Origin: Asanoa siamensis
GTDB taxonomy: Bacteria; Actinomycetota; Actinomycetes; Mycobacteriales; Micromonosporaceae
NCBI RefSeq assembly: GCF_016862555.1
Contig: NZ_BONE01000055.1
Coordinates: 1 to 53,785, forward strand
Direction of reading: 5' to 3'
Length of the DNA: 53,785 bases
The position numbers and the translations under genes were made by a program. This document shows positions 27,944-36,837 of this stretch, in pieces. Under the pieces are notes generated by a model. That model ran no database searches, was not told the DNA's origin, and worked only from the letters and a program-made list of their open reading frames with translations. The stretch's first letter is position 1. The number at the start of each line of letters is the position of its first letter.

Positions 27944-28864
27944 TCACACTTCGAGGGAGACGCGTCGTGGAGCGATGATTCGGGCTCGTCGGAACAGCTC
28001 TCGACGGGGCAGCCAGATAAGAGCAAAGTTCTTGTACTGGTTGCAGTACACCTCGGTAGCTAGCGTAACCGATTCGTTACGCAGGTCCGGGAGGGCTAGG
28101 GTTCCTGGGACAGCGTCGTTTCCTCTCCGTGCGGGTGGGATCGACTCGATGAACAAGTAGGGCCGTGCCTCCAACTGGTGGGGCCAGCCGGCGGCATCTC
28201 CAAAGCGTTTCTGCCACTTGGCTGAGTAGACAACCTCACGTCGGCGATAGCGAAGCGGGTTTGTGCCGCACGGAGACAGGTCTAGGACCACGCCGGCGAC
28301 CGTGGCTCGGTGGGTTTCGACGTATCGAACAAAGGCGGCGTGGCCAGAGGAGCCGACGATCGAAGCGAGTTCCAGAACAGTGGCCATCCCGACGCGGTAG
28401 TCGTCGGCCATGTCCGCGAAGACGTCGCCTTGGAAGAGGAGTTCTGCGGCGCCCTGGTTCGCTTGCCACTCGAAGGTTCTGCGCACCGAGGGAGCGAAAC
28501 TGGCGGCGTCGTCCGCGTACGCGAGCGCCTTCTGCCATGGCAGAGCGTCATGGACGACCTCGTGTAGCTTCCTGTAATCGATCTTCGCTTGGTTCTGAAT
28601 CGAAGGGTCGATGTGGATCTCCCGCGCCTCGCGGTCCAGGAGGGCATGAACCTTGCCCTTGAGTTTGCGCATGGCTCGTTGGATGTGCGCTGGGGCCTTC
28701 TCAACGACCAGTTCCGAGAGCATCGAGTGGGCGGGTTGGGTCAGGCCGGCGGCGGCGACAATGTCGTCGACCGGCGTGGGGAAGCGGCCACTCGCCGATG
28801 CCGCGCGCAGCAGCCGGTCTGTCGCCTTCCGGATGGCGGGGCCGTCCGGAGTGTCGCGGAGCAT
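27944..28864 (-). CDS. ImmA/IrrE family metallopeptidase
   Basis: The 306-aa product has the zinc motif HEVVHD within KLHEVVHDALPW, about residue 100. The lead-in ADREAREIHIDPS-like region (REIHIDPSIQNQAK) is characteristic of ImmA/IrrE. A large C-terminal part (about 170-306) with CGTNPLRYRRREVVYS may be a sensor region. ImmA proteases cleave a partner Xre repressor when the element or cell senses stress. Its Xre-type partner lies 8 nt upstream on the same strand. Together they probably control the divergent ubiquitin-like operon. Confidence 0.85.
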   Translation of the reverse strand: MLRDTPDGPAIRKATDRLLRAASASGRFPTPVDDIVAAAGLTQPAHSMLSELVVEKAPAHIQRAMRKLKGKVHALLDREAREIHIDPSIQNQAKIDYRKLHEVVHDALPWQKALAYADDAASFAPSVRRTFEWQANQGAAELLFQGDVFADMADDYRVGMATVLELASIVGSSGHAAFVRYVETHRATVAGVVLDLSPCGTNPLRYRRREVVYSAKWQKRFGDAAGWPHQLEARPYLFIESIPPARRGNDAVPGTLALPDLRNESVTLATEVYCNQYKNFALIWLPRRELFRRARIIAPRRVSLEV

Positions 28865-28872
28865 GGATCCCC

Positions 28873-29244
28873 CTAACTGTTGGGGTTACGCGTCCGGTAC
28901 CAATCGAGATACTTCGATAGCTCTTCGGCCTCATCCTCGGTGAGTTCTTCACTACTCAGCGCGTAGGTGAGCTCGTTGCGACGGCGTTCGGTCTCGTCGA
29001 CTCGATTCGGGACGACGTAACCTGCCAGACGCATCAACTCTGCGTAGTCCAGGTCAAGCGCTTCCGCGAGCTGGAAGAGGATGTTGGGCGATGGCTGTTT
29101 GACCCCGCCGGATTCAAGTTTTTGCAGGTATGCAGTCGAGATGTCAGCCGCGGTCGACACCGCGCTGAGCGGCATGTTCCTGCGGTCACGCGCTCTGCGT
29201 AGTCGCCTTCCTAGCTCATTGTGTGCGGGCGCGGAGTCGGTCAC
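28873..29244 (-). CDS. Xre family transcriptional regulator
   Basis: The 123-aa product has a Cro/C1 helix-turn-helix at about residues 8-65: LGRRLRRARDRRNMPLSAV, then DISTAYLQKLESG and the stabilising NILFQLAEALDLDYAEL. The C-terminus is acidic and helical (SSEELTEDEAEELSKYL). Start GTG 29244 is favoured by a GGAGGG site 7 nt upstream; an in-frame start at 29313 would add 23 residues that run into the promoter region. It is paired with the ImmA-type peptidase downstream and is the likely repressor of the divergent Ubl operon and of itself. Confidence 0.85.
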   Translation of the reverse strand: MTDSAPAHNELGRRLRRARDRRNMPLSAVSTAADISTAYLQKLESGGVKQPSPNILFQLAEALDLDYAELMRLAGYVVPNRVDETERRRNELTYALSSEELTEDEAEELSKYLDWYRTRNPNS

Positions 29245-29372
29245 GCATCTGCCCTCCTCGGCCTCGGTCAGCAACGGTTCTACCGTAGTGGACGCCACCA
29301 CCTCGGTTGACACGGACTCGATCTCCGTGTACTTCTTCTATAGTAGTGTTCGTCCTCTCTAGGAGAAGAACA
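29245..29372. promoter_or_regulatory. Divergent control region, xre / ubiquitin-like operon
   Basis: This 128-bp gap carries both promoters. A consensus-like TTGACA (29307-29312) and a TATAGT (29339-29344) face the plus operon but are 26 nt apart, so they are not one ordinary promoter. Imperfect direct copies GTGTACTTCTTC and GTGTTCGTCCTC (from 29327 and 29347) could be Xre sites. AGGAGAAG at 29361 is the ribosome binding site of the Ubl gene. Confidence 0.4.
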
Positions 29373-29657
29373 ATGACTCAGCTTGAGACATCCAGCAAGA
29401 AGGACACCAAGACCGTGAAGGTGACGTTCGCGGTCAGCCCGCGCGGCCCCTACACCGCCACCGAACCGGGCGGTACGACCATCGCGACGGTTCTGGCCGC
29501 CGCGAAGAAGCACTTCCGCGTGGTTGACGACCCGCAATTCGTCTATGTCCTGGCATTCGACGGCCAGGACGCGGCCGGTGACGCCACCCTCGACGATGTC
29601 GCCGGCGACGCCCGCCACGTGAAATTCACCTTGGTCAAGAAGATCACTCAGGGATGA
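29373..29657 (+). CDS. Ubiquitin-like modifier protein (Ubl)
   Basis: The 94-aa product has a beta-grasp-like pattern. Strand 1 (KVTFAVSPRGPYTA) leads to the helix TIATVLAAAKKHFRV, then strands QFVYVLAFDGQDAAG and HVKFTLVKK, and it ends exactly at a Gly (KITQG). A single C-terminal Gly with no further tail suits direct E1 activation without trimming. It resembles small DUF2604-type bacterial ubiquitin-like proteins. AGGAGAAG precedes ATG 29373. Its stop overlaps the E2 start (ATGA). The flanking E2, JAB and E1 genes make the assignment much stronger. Confidence 0.8.
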   Translation: MTQLETSSKKDTKTVKVTFAVSPRGPYTATEPGGTTIATVLAAAKKHFRVVDDPQFVYVLAFDGQDAAGDATLDDVAGDARHVKFTLVKKITQG

Positions 29658-30115
29658 GCCTCGACCTCGAGTCGCAACTGAACCTCGTACGTGACGAGGC
29701 CGACGTCGTTTCTTTCCTCACCAGTCACGCTGGCGGGATCGATCGCGACGACCGGCTCGGGGACGGGAAGGGTGACGCGGCCGTGTACTGGGCGACAGTC
29801 CGGCCGCGCACCCACCCAGACGAGACCTACTTCGCGCGCTTCGAATGGTTCACCTACCCGTACGAGCCACCGTCGATCAAGTTCGCCACTTCGGTCCGCG
29901 GCTCGCTCACGGCGCCGACGGCCTGGCCGGTAGTTGTCGGCTACCGACCGCAGAGCCTCGACATTTGCCGGCCGATGTGCCGCGAAGGCTTCGCCACACA
30001 CCCGGAATGGAACCAGGGCTCAACAGCGTGGCCCAGCACCGGCAACCCGTTCCTCTGGGTCGTGGAGCTTGTCCAGTACCACCTTGACAACGAGTACGAA
30101 AGCAGGTTCGCGTGA
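29654..30115 (+). CDS. E2-like ubiquitin-conjugating enzyme fold protein
   Basis: The 153-aa product has the UBC-fold landmark FARFEWFTYPYEPPSIKF (61-78), equivalent to the YP-PP strand of E2 enzymes. It is followed by YRPQSLDICRP with Cys 105 (or Cys 109) in the active-site position and a Trp-rich stretch before the C-terminal helix. It would accept the Ubl from E1 as a thioester and pass it to a target. Coupled by ATGA to the Ubl gene and by GTGA to the JAB gene. No E3 gene is seen. Confidence 0.8.
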   Translation: MSLDLESQLNLVRDEADVVSFLTSHAGGIDRDDRLGDGKGDAAVYWATVRPRTHPDETYFARFEWFTYPYEPPSIKFATSVRGSLTAPTAWPVVVGYRPQSLDICRPMCREGFATHPEWNQGSTAWPSTGNPFLWVVELVQYHLDNEYESRFA

Positions 30116-30603
30116 GCGACTCAACCCTGATCATCCCGTCCGCGGCCGTAGCTGCGATCGCCTCCGAGACGGGCGCGCTCGGGCGGCTCCGGGTAGAGAC
30201 TGGTGGATTCCTCCTGACGCCTGTTGGCGATCCGACGATCACGGTCGTGGCGTTCACCGGGACCACCGGGATCATTCGGCATCGCAAAATGCTGCAAATC
30301 AGCGCGCGGGCTCTCGGCCGTCTGTTCGACTACGCCGACGGCCACGACCTACACGCGCCCGCGCAATTCCACTCGCACGAAACAACCGCGTTCCTGTCTC
30401 GCACCGACGCCACGCACGGCCTCCGAGTTGACGGCTTCACCTCCGTGGTGATTCCCCGCTTCGCCTCTCCGCCGGGCGATCCCGCCGCCTGGGGCTGGTG
30501 GACCTTCCGCGACACCGCCTGGGAGACCATCACGCCAGCCCGGCCCAGCACCGGCAACGCCCATCTAATCCGCTTCGACGAGGACGGTATCCATGCGTAC
30601 TGA
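30112..30603 (+). CDS. JAB/MPN domain metalloprotease (deubiquitinase-like)
   Basis: The 163-aa product carries a JAMM motif: Glu 29 in RVETGGFLL, then HSH at 87-89, Ser 96 and Asp 99 in FHSHETTAFLSRTD. The spacing from the second His to Ser is 6 residues, one fewer than in the textbook motif. Such peptidases mature or remove ubiquitin-like proteins. Because the Ubl already ends in Gly, removal of conjugates is the likelier role. GTG 30112 overlaps the E2 stop. The 3' end overlaps the E1 gene by 11 bp. Confidence 0.82.
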   Translation: MSDSTLIIPSAAVAAIASETGALGRLRVETGGFLLTPVGDPTITVVAFTGTTGIIRHRKMLQISARALGRLFDYADGHDLHAPAQFHSHETTAFLSRTDATHGLRVDGFTSVVIPRFASPPGDPAAWGWWTFRDTAWETITPARPSTGNAHLIRFDEDGIHAY

Positions 30604-32065
30604 ACACTCTCGCGCCCAGCGCCTCGCCGAAGGGGTGACGGCCGTAACCGCTAACGAACTAGCCCTCCGGCTCGATGAAGCCACAATCATGATCACTATC
30701 GACCCGGACATGCCCAACGCCGCCCTCGTCGCACGCGTCCTGACCACCACGCTGCGTCGAGGACCGGGCAACCTGGTCCTGGTAAACAACCGCCTCCCGA
30801 CCACCCTGATCGACACGATCGACGCCGCCACGGCCGCGATCGATCCGACCCGACCCATACGCGTCGCGACCAGCAACCCAGACACAAGCATCCGAGTACA
30901 CGTCGGTGCCGAAGCACCCGGCCACACGATCCGAGTCGTACCCGAGGGATGCGGCGCCCACATTGCCTCGACCCCCACGGCACGCATCCGGCCCACACAA
31001 CCCGGCAACGCGCTGGGCGCGATCTATGCCAGCGCGCTCGCCGCCGCCGAGATCTTCAAGCACACCGCCGCCGTGGTTGACGACCGTAGGGTCATACACC
31101 GCCACCTACGCTTCTGCCCCGTCACGCTATCCACCAACCTGACCCGAAGCCCGGCACTCGATGACGTGACGCGCCTTGCTCTCACTCTCGTCGGCATCGG
31201 CGCGATCGGCACCGCCATCGTCCTCATCATCAGCGAACTCAACGCCGAAGGAGTCCTCCTCGCCGTCGATCGGCAGCACTTCGCTCTAGAGAACCGGGGA
31301 ACCTACTCCCTCGGCGGCGACAAGGACACCAGAACCAAACCGTGGAAGACCGACCTCGCGAAACGAACCCTCAGCCGCTTCGACGTCACCCCATGCAACG
31401 ACGACATCGACGCCGTAGTTCAGCGCATCGACGCCGGCCAAGCCCCATGGCACCCAACCGTGCTCACCGCCCTCGACACCCCGGACGCCCGCCGGAGCGC
31501 ACAACGACTCTGGCCCGACCGTCTGATCGATGCCGCCACCGGCGACACCATGCTCGGACTCCATGACCACCGTCACGGCATCGACCCCTGCATGGCCTGC
31601 CACTTTCCAGTTCGGACAGACGAGCCCTCTGGGGTGCAAGCGGTCGCCGACATGCTGGGCCTCTCTGCCCACCTTCTCGCCAACGGCGAAGCCATCCTCC
31701 AAGAAGCCCACCTCACAGGACTGCTACCCGCACAACGGGCACGGCTTGCGCCCCACGTCGGCAGTCGGATGTGTGGACTCGCCCGCGCCACTGGGCTGAC
31801 CGACCTCAACGCCGACGGCTACATGCCATCCATCCCTTTCGTCTCCATGCAGGCAGCATGCCTAGCCGTCGGACGCCTCATCGCTAGCCAGCTCAATCTC
31901 GACGTCCCTGGCAACCTCGTCCAGTACGACAGCCTGATCGGACCTCACCAGGCGACTACTGAAACCATGCGCATCCGGCCAGGCTGCATCTGCGTCAGCC
32001 GCGCCACCACCATCAATCAAGTCCGAACCTATCGACGGAGCGCAGCGGCTCCTCTTGCTCACTGA
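30593..32065 (+). CDS. E1-like ThiF-fold Ubl-activating enzyme
   Basis: The 490-aa product has an N-terminal region (1-190) of unknown fold, then a ThiF/MoeB core. The nucleotide loop is GIGAIGT (201-207), Asp 226 sits at the end of strand 2 (LLAVD), with ENRGTYSL nearby at 233-240. Cys 333/336 (CMAC) and Cys 466/468 (CIC) look like a zinc site; Cys 394 or 423 could be the thioester Cys. It would adenylate the Ubl C-terminal Gly and load it onto E2. The gene order Ubl-E2-JAB-E1 identifies a complete conjugation system lacking an obvious E3. Confidence 0.82.
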   Translation: MRTEHSRAQRLAEGVTAVTANELALRLDEATIMITIDPDMPNAALVARVLTTTLRRGPGNLVLVNNRLPTTLIDTIDAATAAIDPTRPIRVATSNPDTSIRVHVGAEAPGHTIRVVPEGCGAHIASTPTARIRPTQPGNALGAIYASALAAAEIFKHTAAVVDDRRVIHRHLRFCPVTLSTNLTRSPALDDVTRLALTLVGIGAIGTAIVLIISELNAEGVLLAVDRQHFALENRGTYSLGGDKDTRTKPWKTDLAKRTLSRFDVTPCNDDIDAVVQRIDAGQAPWHPTVLTALDTPDARRSAQRLWPDRLIDAATGDTMLGLHDHRHGIDPCMACHFPVRTDEPSGVQAVADMLGLSAHLLANGEAILQEAHLTGLLPAQRARLAPHVGSRMCGLARATGLTDLNADGYMPSIPFVSMQAACLAVGRLIASQLNLDVPGNLVQYDSLIGPHQATTETMRIRPGCICVSRATTINQVRTYRRSAAAPLAH

Positions 32066-32129
32066 ACCAGTCAACACCTCCGATCCAGAGACCTGTCCAC
32101 GCGGCCGTCTCTGCCAAGCACGCTGTGGA

Positions 32130-33470
32130 CTACCTCCTAGTCGGTACGGCAACATGTTGAACGCGCGGATATGCGTGAGGCGCCGTGACATCGTTCGGCA
32201 GAGTCGCGGCCGAAGCTGCGTGATGTCCGGCCTGGACCAGGGCGACACTGTAGGTGCCTGCACCCAAGTTCTCCGCGTGGCACTCACCGCACGGTCCGTT
32301 CCGCTGGCACCCCGCGCGGGTGACGAGGTTGCGAACGTGGTGGTATGCGTCGTTGGGGTGGTCGGCCTTGACCGCGTACCAGGTGCCCGCGCGGTCCTGG
32401 TCTGCCAAGGCGGCGGCCACCGACGGACGCATCGGTAGGCAGAGGTCCGTCCCGTCGTGGCGAATCAAGAAGGTCCGGTCGAGGTAGTCGCACTCGTCCG
32501 GCTCGGGCTCGTGTTGGGCGAACCACGCGGCGGCGTCGGTAATCTTTCCTGGCCCCCAGAGCAGGTCGGCCGGGTAGTGGGTAACTTCTACGCGGGAGTC
32601 GTAGTGGCGCAGCTCGGGGTCGCTGACCCGCTCGTCCGGGCGGAAGACGGCGCGCAGGACGACACATTCCCAAGGGCGGTCATCGGGATCGACAAATTCG
32701 GCGAAGGCATCGGCGGCGACCGCGGTGCACGTCTCGCTACCATCGGTCGTCCAAGCCATCACGACGACCTCGCGCCGGAGCGGCGACGGATAGAGCCGTC
32801 CTCCAGGGGTAGGCACGCCCCACAGCTGGTTAATGATCTCGGCCAGGTCGCGAAGCGTGCCCGCTGCCTCCACCGGACCGATGAGGTGGTAGGCGGTGGG
32901 GTGGGCAACAAAGTTGCGCAGGTTCGACAACGCCTGCTCGATACCGCGGTTACGCTGCCCACGCAGCAGCCCAACCTTCCGCGCCCAAGCCCACAGATCA
33001 CCGAGCATCCCGCCGTTGAACGCCATCGAGCTCCCGCCCGAAAGGCTGAGCCACCAGCCGCGCCGAGGGCGCGAGCGGCGACCACGAAGAAAATCCTGCA
33101 CCTGGTCGTACCTCGAAACGGCCACCTGATGATCGACACCCGCGTCGTCGACGAACGTCACAGTGCCCCGGTGGAAGTCAACGAACCGGTCCCGCAGCGC
33201 CTGTTCGATCACCAGCAGGGCGTGATCGTGCACCAGCGTGTACACCTCGTAGCACAACACACCATAGGCGTAGACAGTCCGCAGGTGCTCGAAGCTCTGC
33301 CGCGTCCCCTCGACGACGCGCGGATCGAGCTCCAACTGGGATGCGACCTGTTGCTGGTACTCGGCGGCGTCCTGGGCGCGCATCTGCACGCCCAGGCCCA
33401 ACCCCACGGGGGTAAACCGCAGCGTGCGGTCGTCTGGTTGGCGTAGCTCATCGAGCGTCTTGATGATCAC
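32130..33470 (-). CDS. Uncharacterised protein with HEPN-like segment
   Basis: The 446-aa product is not a family I can name. Residues about 60-200 are helical with LVHDHALLVIEQALRDRF, and later LSNLRNFVAHPTAYHLI. There the R-x4-H pattern (Arg 185 to His 190) matches the catalytic motif of HEPN ribonucleases. The C-terminal half is beta-rich with CGECH near the end. Start GTG 33470 has GGAAGG 7 nt upstream; an upstream start at 33596 lacks a site. It is convergent with the E1 gene, and could be a toxin-like effector of a defence locus. Confidence 0.6.
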   Translation of the reverse strand: MIIKTLDELRQPDDRTLRFTPVGLGLGVQMRAQDAAEYQQQVASQLELDPRVVEGTRQSFEHLRTVYAYGVLCYEVYTLVHDHALLVIEQALRDRFVDFHRGTVTFVDDAGVDHQVAVSRYDQVQDFLRGRRSRPRRGWWLSLSGGSSMAFNGGMLGDLWAWARKVGLLRGQRNRGIEQALSNLRNFVAHPTAYHLIGPVEAAGTLRDLAEIINQLWGVPTPGGRLYPSPLRREVVVMAWTTDGSETCTAVAADAFAEFVDPDDRPWECVVLRAVFRPDERVSDPELRHYDSRVEVTHYPADLLWGPGKITDAAAWFAQHEPEPDECDYLDRTFLIRHDGTDLCLPMRPSVAAALADQDRAGTWYAVKADHPNDAYHHVRNLVTRAGCQRNGPCGECHAENLGAGTYSVALVQAGHHAASAATLPNDVTAPHAYPRVQHVAVPTRR

Positions 33471-34048
33471 TCCAGCGCCTTCCTTAGTGTGGTGAACCGA
33501 GCAGAATAGAGCCGGCACCTCCGGCAGGCGAACTGTTTCGCTGCAGACCACACCGGACACGTGATGGAGGTCTTTGGTAGCGGCTTGCCGAGTCACTGCG
33601 GACTTAGGTCAACGGCTGCTTGGCCAGGCTGAGTCGCGAGGCCCGTCAGGCTCGCTAGGCGCCGGCACCGGTGACTTCTGGAGACGAGCAGTCGGTCGTT
33701 CAAGGCAGCGACCGCTCGCGGCCAAGGTCACGTGGCACGTGCGGGTGCTCCCGCAGTGCGAGGGAGCGACGGCTCTGCGAGAGGTCGTTAGTCCTCAGCG
33801 TGCGCGGTTGCCGACCAAACTGGAACGGATCGGTGCGCGAGAGCTTGCTGCTGCGTCGAGTTCGGCAAGATCGGTTGGTACATCAGAGCCGTCATCCTGG
33901 CCGGGGGGTCGCGAAGGCAAGGCGGGACTAGACCACTACACAGTCAGGTCTAGTCGCTTCACCCGACTCACTTCACCCAGCCAAGGCTAGGGCGCCGCAC
34001 CGAGGGTCGTACCCAACCGCCACGAGACGGTCCGATCAATGGGCGGCG
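33471..34048. other. Non-coding stretch between HEPN-like and HNH genes
   Basis: About 580 bp between two divergent genes. The overlapping frames have compositions that do not look like proteins. The only structure I see is the inverted repeat at 33926-33955. Promoters for both flanking genes must lie here. Confidence 0.4.
33926..33955. promoter_or_regulatory. Inverted repeat upstream of HNH gene
   Basis: GACTAGACC and its exact complement GGTCTAGTC (9 bp each) are separated by 12 nt, about 95 bp before the HNH start. It may be an operator for a dimeric regulator or a weak hairpin. No regulator gene is adjacent on this side. Confidence 0.4.
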
Positions 34049-35809
34049 ATGCACAATAGTGCGGTGACGGAAGGCACGGCGACGAAGCCCAAACCTATTT
34101 CGCACAGGAAGCCGGATCTGAAGACGGTTCGCGAGCTGTACGGGACGGCGTTCAGGTGCGGTAAGCCTGGCTGCGGCAAGCCGCTCTACACGATGAACAA
34201 CGACACCGGCGAGACGCTGCTCAACAGCGAAGTGGCCCATATCTGCGCGCGCAGCGAAGGCGGCCCGCGGTGGGATGCGGACATGACCGAGGCGGAGAAC
34301 AGAAGCGCGTCCAACCTCATCCCGCTTTGCCTTGACCACGCCCGCGAGATCGATGCAACGCCGGAGCACTACTCCGTGGAGCTCTTGCACGGGTGGAAGC
34401 GAACGCAGCTCGATGAGCACGCCAAGATCCAGAAGGCTTGGCCACTGACGGAGGATGAGGCCCAGCAGGTCAGCGACGCCTCGTTCCGACCGGACGACTA
34501 CGGCACCGCCATCGCTGCCGCCTCCAGCGTGACCGCAGCCGCCCGCGCCGTCGGGCACCTAGTGGAGACGGCTCGTCAGCAGCGTCGTGTCCCTTTTGAA
34601 GCAGCAGCGTCGTGGCATGCGATGCGCACGCGCGTCCACCGGAGCATGCCCCGTCCCTGGAACGCCACCACGGGGGAGCCGCTGCCGCCGATCGAGCCAT
34701 CCCACATGGAGACGGTGCCGTACGCGCGGCGGCTCGATGAAGCGCTTGATCAGGTTGTGAAATCCCTTAGCCCGCTGGCAGCGACGCTGGTGGCCGAACT
34801 GCATGCCGTACGCGCTGCCGTCACGCGGGTCGCGGCCTGGTGCGACTGGGTTGAGACTGCCGCATCGGCAGTGCTGGTCGCCGCTGGCAGATGGCCCGGC
34901 CGGCCGCCCGAGAACGATGACCAGGTGCACGCCGATGCGATCGCAGAGTTGGTCCGGGCGTCGGAAGCGTTGAGCGCGGTTTGGCGGGGCCAGCAGGCGG
35001 AGCAGCCTCCTGAACCGCCGGAACCGTCGCCCGAACCTGTCGAGACCGACCTACAGCGGCTGCTCCGGGAGCACTCGCAACTCCTGGACCGTTCTCGTCC
35101 CTGGGCGCGGGTCACCGGGCGCCAGTACGACCCCGACCTGTACGCCGAACTCCTGCACGCGGCGCAGTTCGCCGTGGCCCTACCACCGCTTCTGATGTTC
35201 CTCCATCTCGATCTAGAAACGACGGCCGCATTGGCGTCCAAGGTCGCCCGCAACGCCGACGACGCGACGTTCGCCAGTCTCATCGACGATGCGGCTGCGC
35301 AGGAGCCACTCGCCATCGCCGTAAGGCTGACGCAGCAGCTCATGTTCGTCGCGCAGAAGAAGGAGCGGGCGGATCTAGAAGGGAAAGCACGTGAGCACGT
35401 GACGCGGCTACTGCTAGACGCCGACTGGACCGACCAGGCGCTCTGGGTCGACAACCGGCACCACGTAAGGGCGCTGTTGTCAGGAACGGCGTCGATCAGC
35501 ACCGACGACGAGGTCCGCGACCGCCTCGCCTCCGCCATAACCCGCCGGCCAGAACTCCTCGACGCGATCCTGCTCGGCGTCAGCGAACAGTCCGAACAGC
35601 ACGACCACCACGATTTCAGCCGAGTGGTCGGCATCAACGTCCACATCAAGAGACCGCCACGGTGGTTTCCAGCGGCAGTCGTCGCGGCCGAGATCCGACG
35701 CCGACACCCGGAGCTGCAACCGGCCGACCCGGATGACGATCACAGCGACGAGGACGACGTGCGACATCTGGCCGCCCAGGTGCTGCACATCGAGACCCAC
35801 GCTCCCTGA
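34049..35809 (+). CDS. HNH endonuclease domain protein with large helical C-terminus
   Basis: The 586-aa product has an N-terminal HNH nuclease: Cys 37 and Cys 42 (CGKPGC), EVAHICARSEGGPRWD with His 64, Asn 89, then NLIPLCLDHAREID with Cys 94 and His 97. This AHI/GPR/NLI-LC-H pattern is the one found in HNH effectors of defence systems such as CBASS Cap5. The remaining 480 residues are helical with an acidic Pro-rich linker (about 325-345), and I do not recognise a SAVED or STAND domain. Start ATG 34049 or GTG 34064. No cyclase gene is nearby. Confidence 0.78.
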   Translation: MHNSAVTEGTATKPKPISHRKPDLKTVRELYGTAFRCGKPGCGKPLYTMNNDTGETLLNSEVAHICARSEGGPRWDADMTEAENRSASNLIPLCLDHAREIDATPEHYSVELLHGWKRTQLDEHAKIQKAWPLTEDEAQQVSDASFRPDDYGTAIAAASSVTAAARAVGHLVETARQQRRVPFEAAASWHAMRTRVHRSMPRPWNATTGEPLPPIEPSHMETVPYARRLDEALDQVVKSLSPLAATLVAELHAVRAAVTRVAAWCDWVETAASAVLVAAGRWPGRPPENDDQVHADAIAELVRASEALSAVWRGQQAEQPPEPPEPSPEPVETDLQRLLREHSQLLDRSRPWARVTGRQYDPDLYAELLHAAQFAVALPPLLMFLHLDLETTAALASKVARNADDATFASLIDDAAAQEPLAIAVRLTQQLMFVAQKKERADLEGKAREHVTRLLLDADWTDQALWVDNRHHVRALLSGTASISTDDEVRDRLASAITRRPELLDAILLGVSEQSEQHDHHDFSRVVGINVHIKRPPRWFPAAVVAAEIRRRHPELQPADPDDDHSDEDDVRHLAAQVLHIETHAP

Positions 35810-35925
35810 CAAGCCGGATCGTCCTCGGCAATTGGCTCGTCAATCCAGCGGAGTGGTACGCGGCAGCACGACAGTGTTCGGTTGCGACCCCCAACAGTGA
35901 AATACCTCGGGGGCTGCCATTCCGC

Positions 35926-36837
35926 TCACGAGCCGGCCTCTGGGCTATCGGGCTCCTCCTCGGCGACCGGGATGCCTCGACGTTCGAGGCGAGATCGGAC
36001 TGCGACGTGGTGGACCACGGGCGTGACTGCGAGGACGTGCTCGACCATCGTCGCCAAGAACTGCGCAGGTCCGATGTCTGGCGGCACAGCGTCGGTGTCT
36101 ACCTTTACTACTGCACCGTCTGGTGAGTCCGTCGTCCAGTCGACCAACGCAAGGCCAGTCGCGGTGTATCCGTTTGCTTCACCTAGCCCCCGGAGCTTGC
36201 GGATCATGTCGACGGTGCGCTCGTAAGCATCCGGCTCCTCAGCCAGGATCGTCGCTCGTTGGACGAAGAAGAAGCCGACAGCGGCGAGCGGATACCGGCC
36301 GCGCAAGTTTGCAGCGTCGCCGTATGCCTCCTCGAACCGATTTGGCAAGTTCTTACCGAAAGAGGACAGTTGGGCCTTTGTGCTGATCAAGAGTTCGGGC
36401 CCTCTATCCCACCGTGAGATGCACACATCGACCTGCTTGTAGTAGGCCCGGCCAAGCACCTTGGCGTCCGCCGGCCCAACTGCCGATATTTGCGGCAGCC
36501 TTCGACGCAGGTCATCTGCTAGGGCGCGAGGTAGCTTACTTAGGAGCATAGAGATCTCCCTTGGTAGGACGCGCGGACGAGTGGCACGTGGCCAGACCTC
36601 GTCCCCGTCGAACCCGCACCGCCGCAATTCGTGAGCGAGCCAGGCGTCGATTCCCTTGGCGAACCTCCCGCTCTCGGATGCCTCGTTACCTCGAACGGGA
36701 ATGGAGAGCAAGTTCCCTAGGAGACCGAAGTCTGGGAGGTAACGGGGCTCGTCTCCCCTGGTATGCGCCCATGGGTCGTTCGGAGCGGCCTCCGCAAGAA
36801 CCGCGTCATACGCGCTAAAGGCATCTTGCCTGCTCAA
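35926..36837 (-). CDS. Uncharacterised protein, possible restriction endonuclease
   Basis: The 303-aa product contains KQVDVCISRWDRGPELLISTK (split here: KQVDVCI, then PELLISTKAQ), which resembles a PD-(D/E)XK nuclease core with Asp 137, Glu 148 and Lys 154. Then comes FEEAYGDAANLRGRYPLAAVGFFFV, as in several type II restriction enzymes. The spacing Glu to Lys is non-canonical. TTG 36837 is the likely start, with GAGGAG 4 nt upstream. It lies downstream of a DNA methyltransferase and another unknown gene on the same strand, which is the best support for a restriction role. Confidence 0.55.
   Translation of the reverse strand: MSRQDAFSAYDAVLAEAAPNDPWAHTRGDEPRYLPDFGLLGNLLSIPVRGNEASESGRFAKGIDAWLAHELRRCGFDGDEVWPRATRPRVLPREISMLLSKLPRALADDLRRRLPQISAVGPADAKVLGRAYYKQVDVCISRWDRGPELLISTKAQLSSFGKNLPNRFEEAYGDAANLRGRYPLAAVGFFFVQRATILAEEPDAYERTVDMIRKLRGLGEANGYTATGLALVDWTTDSPDGAVVKVDTDAVPPDIGPAQFLATMVEHVLAVTPVVHHVAVRSRLERRGIPVAEEEPDSPEAGS

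Noticed and set aside
33574-33990. Plus-strand reading frame of 138 codons before the HNH gene
   Set aside because: Composition is unlike the neighbours, there is no ribosome binding site and no domain, and it contains the inverted repeat at 33926.
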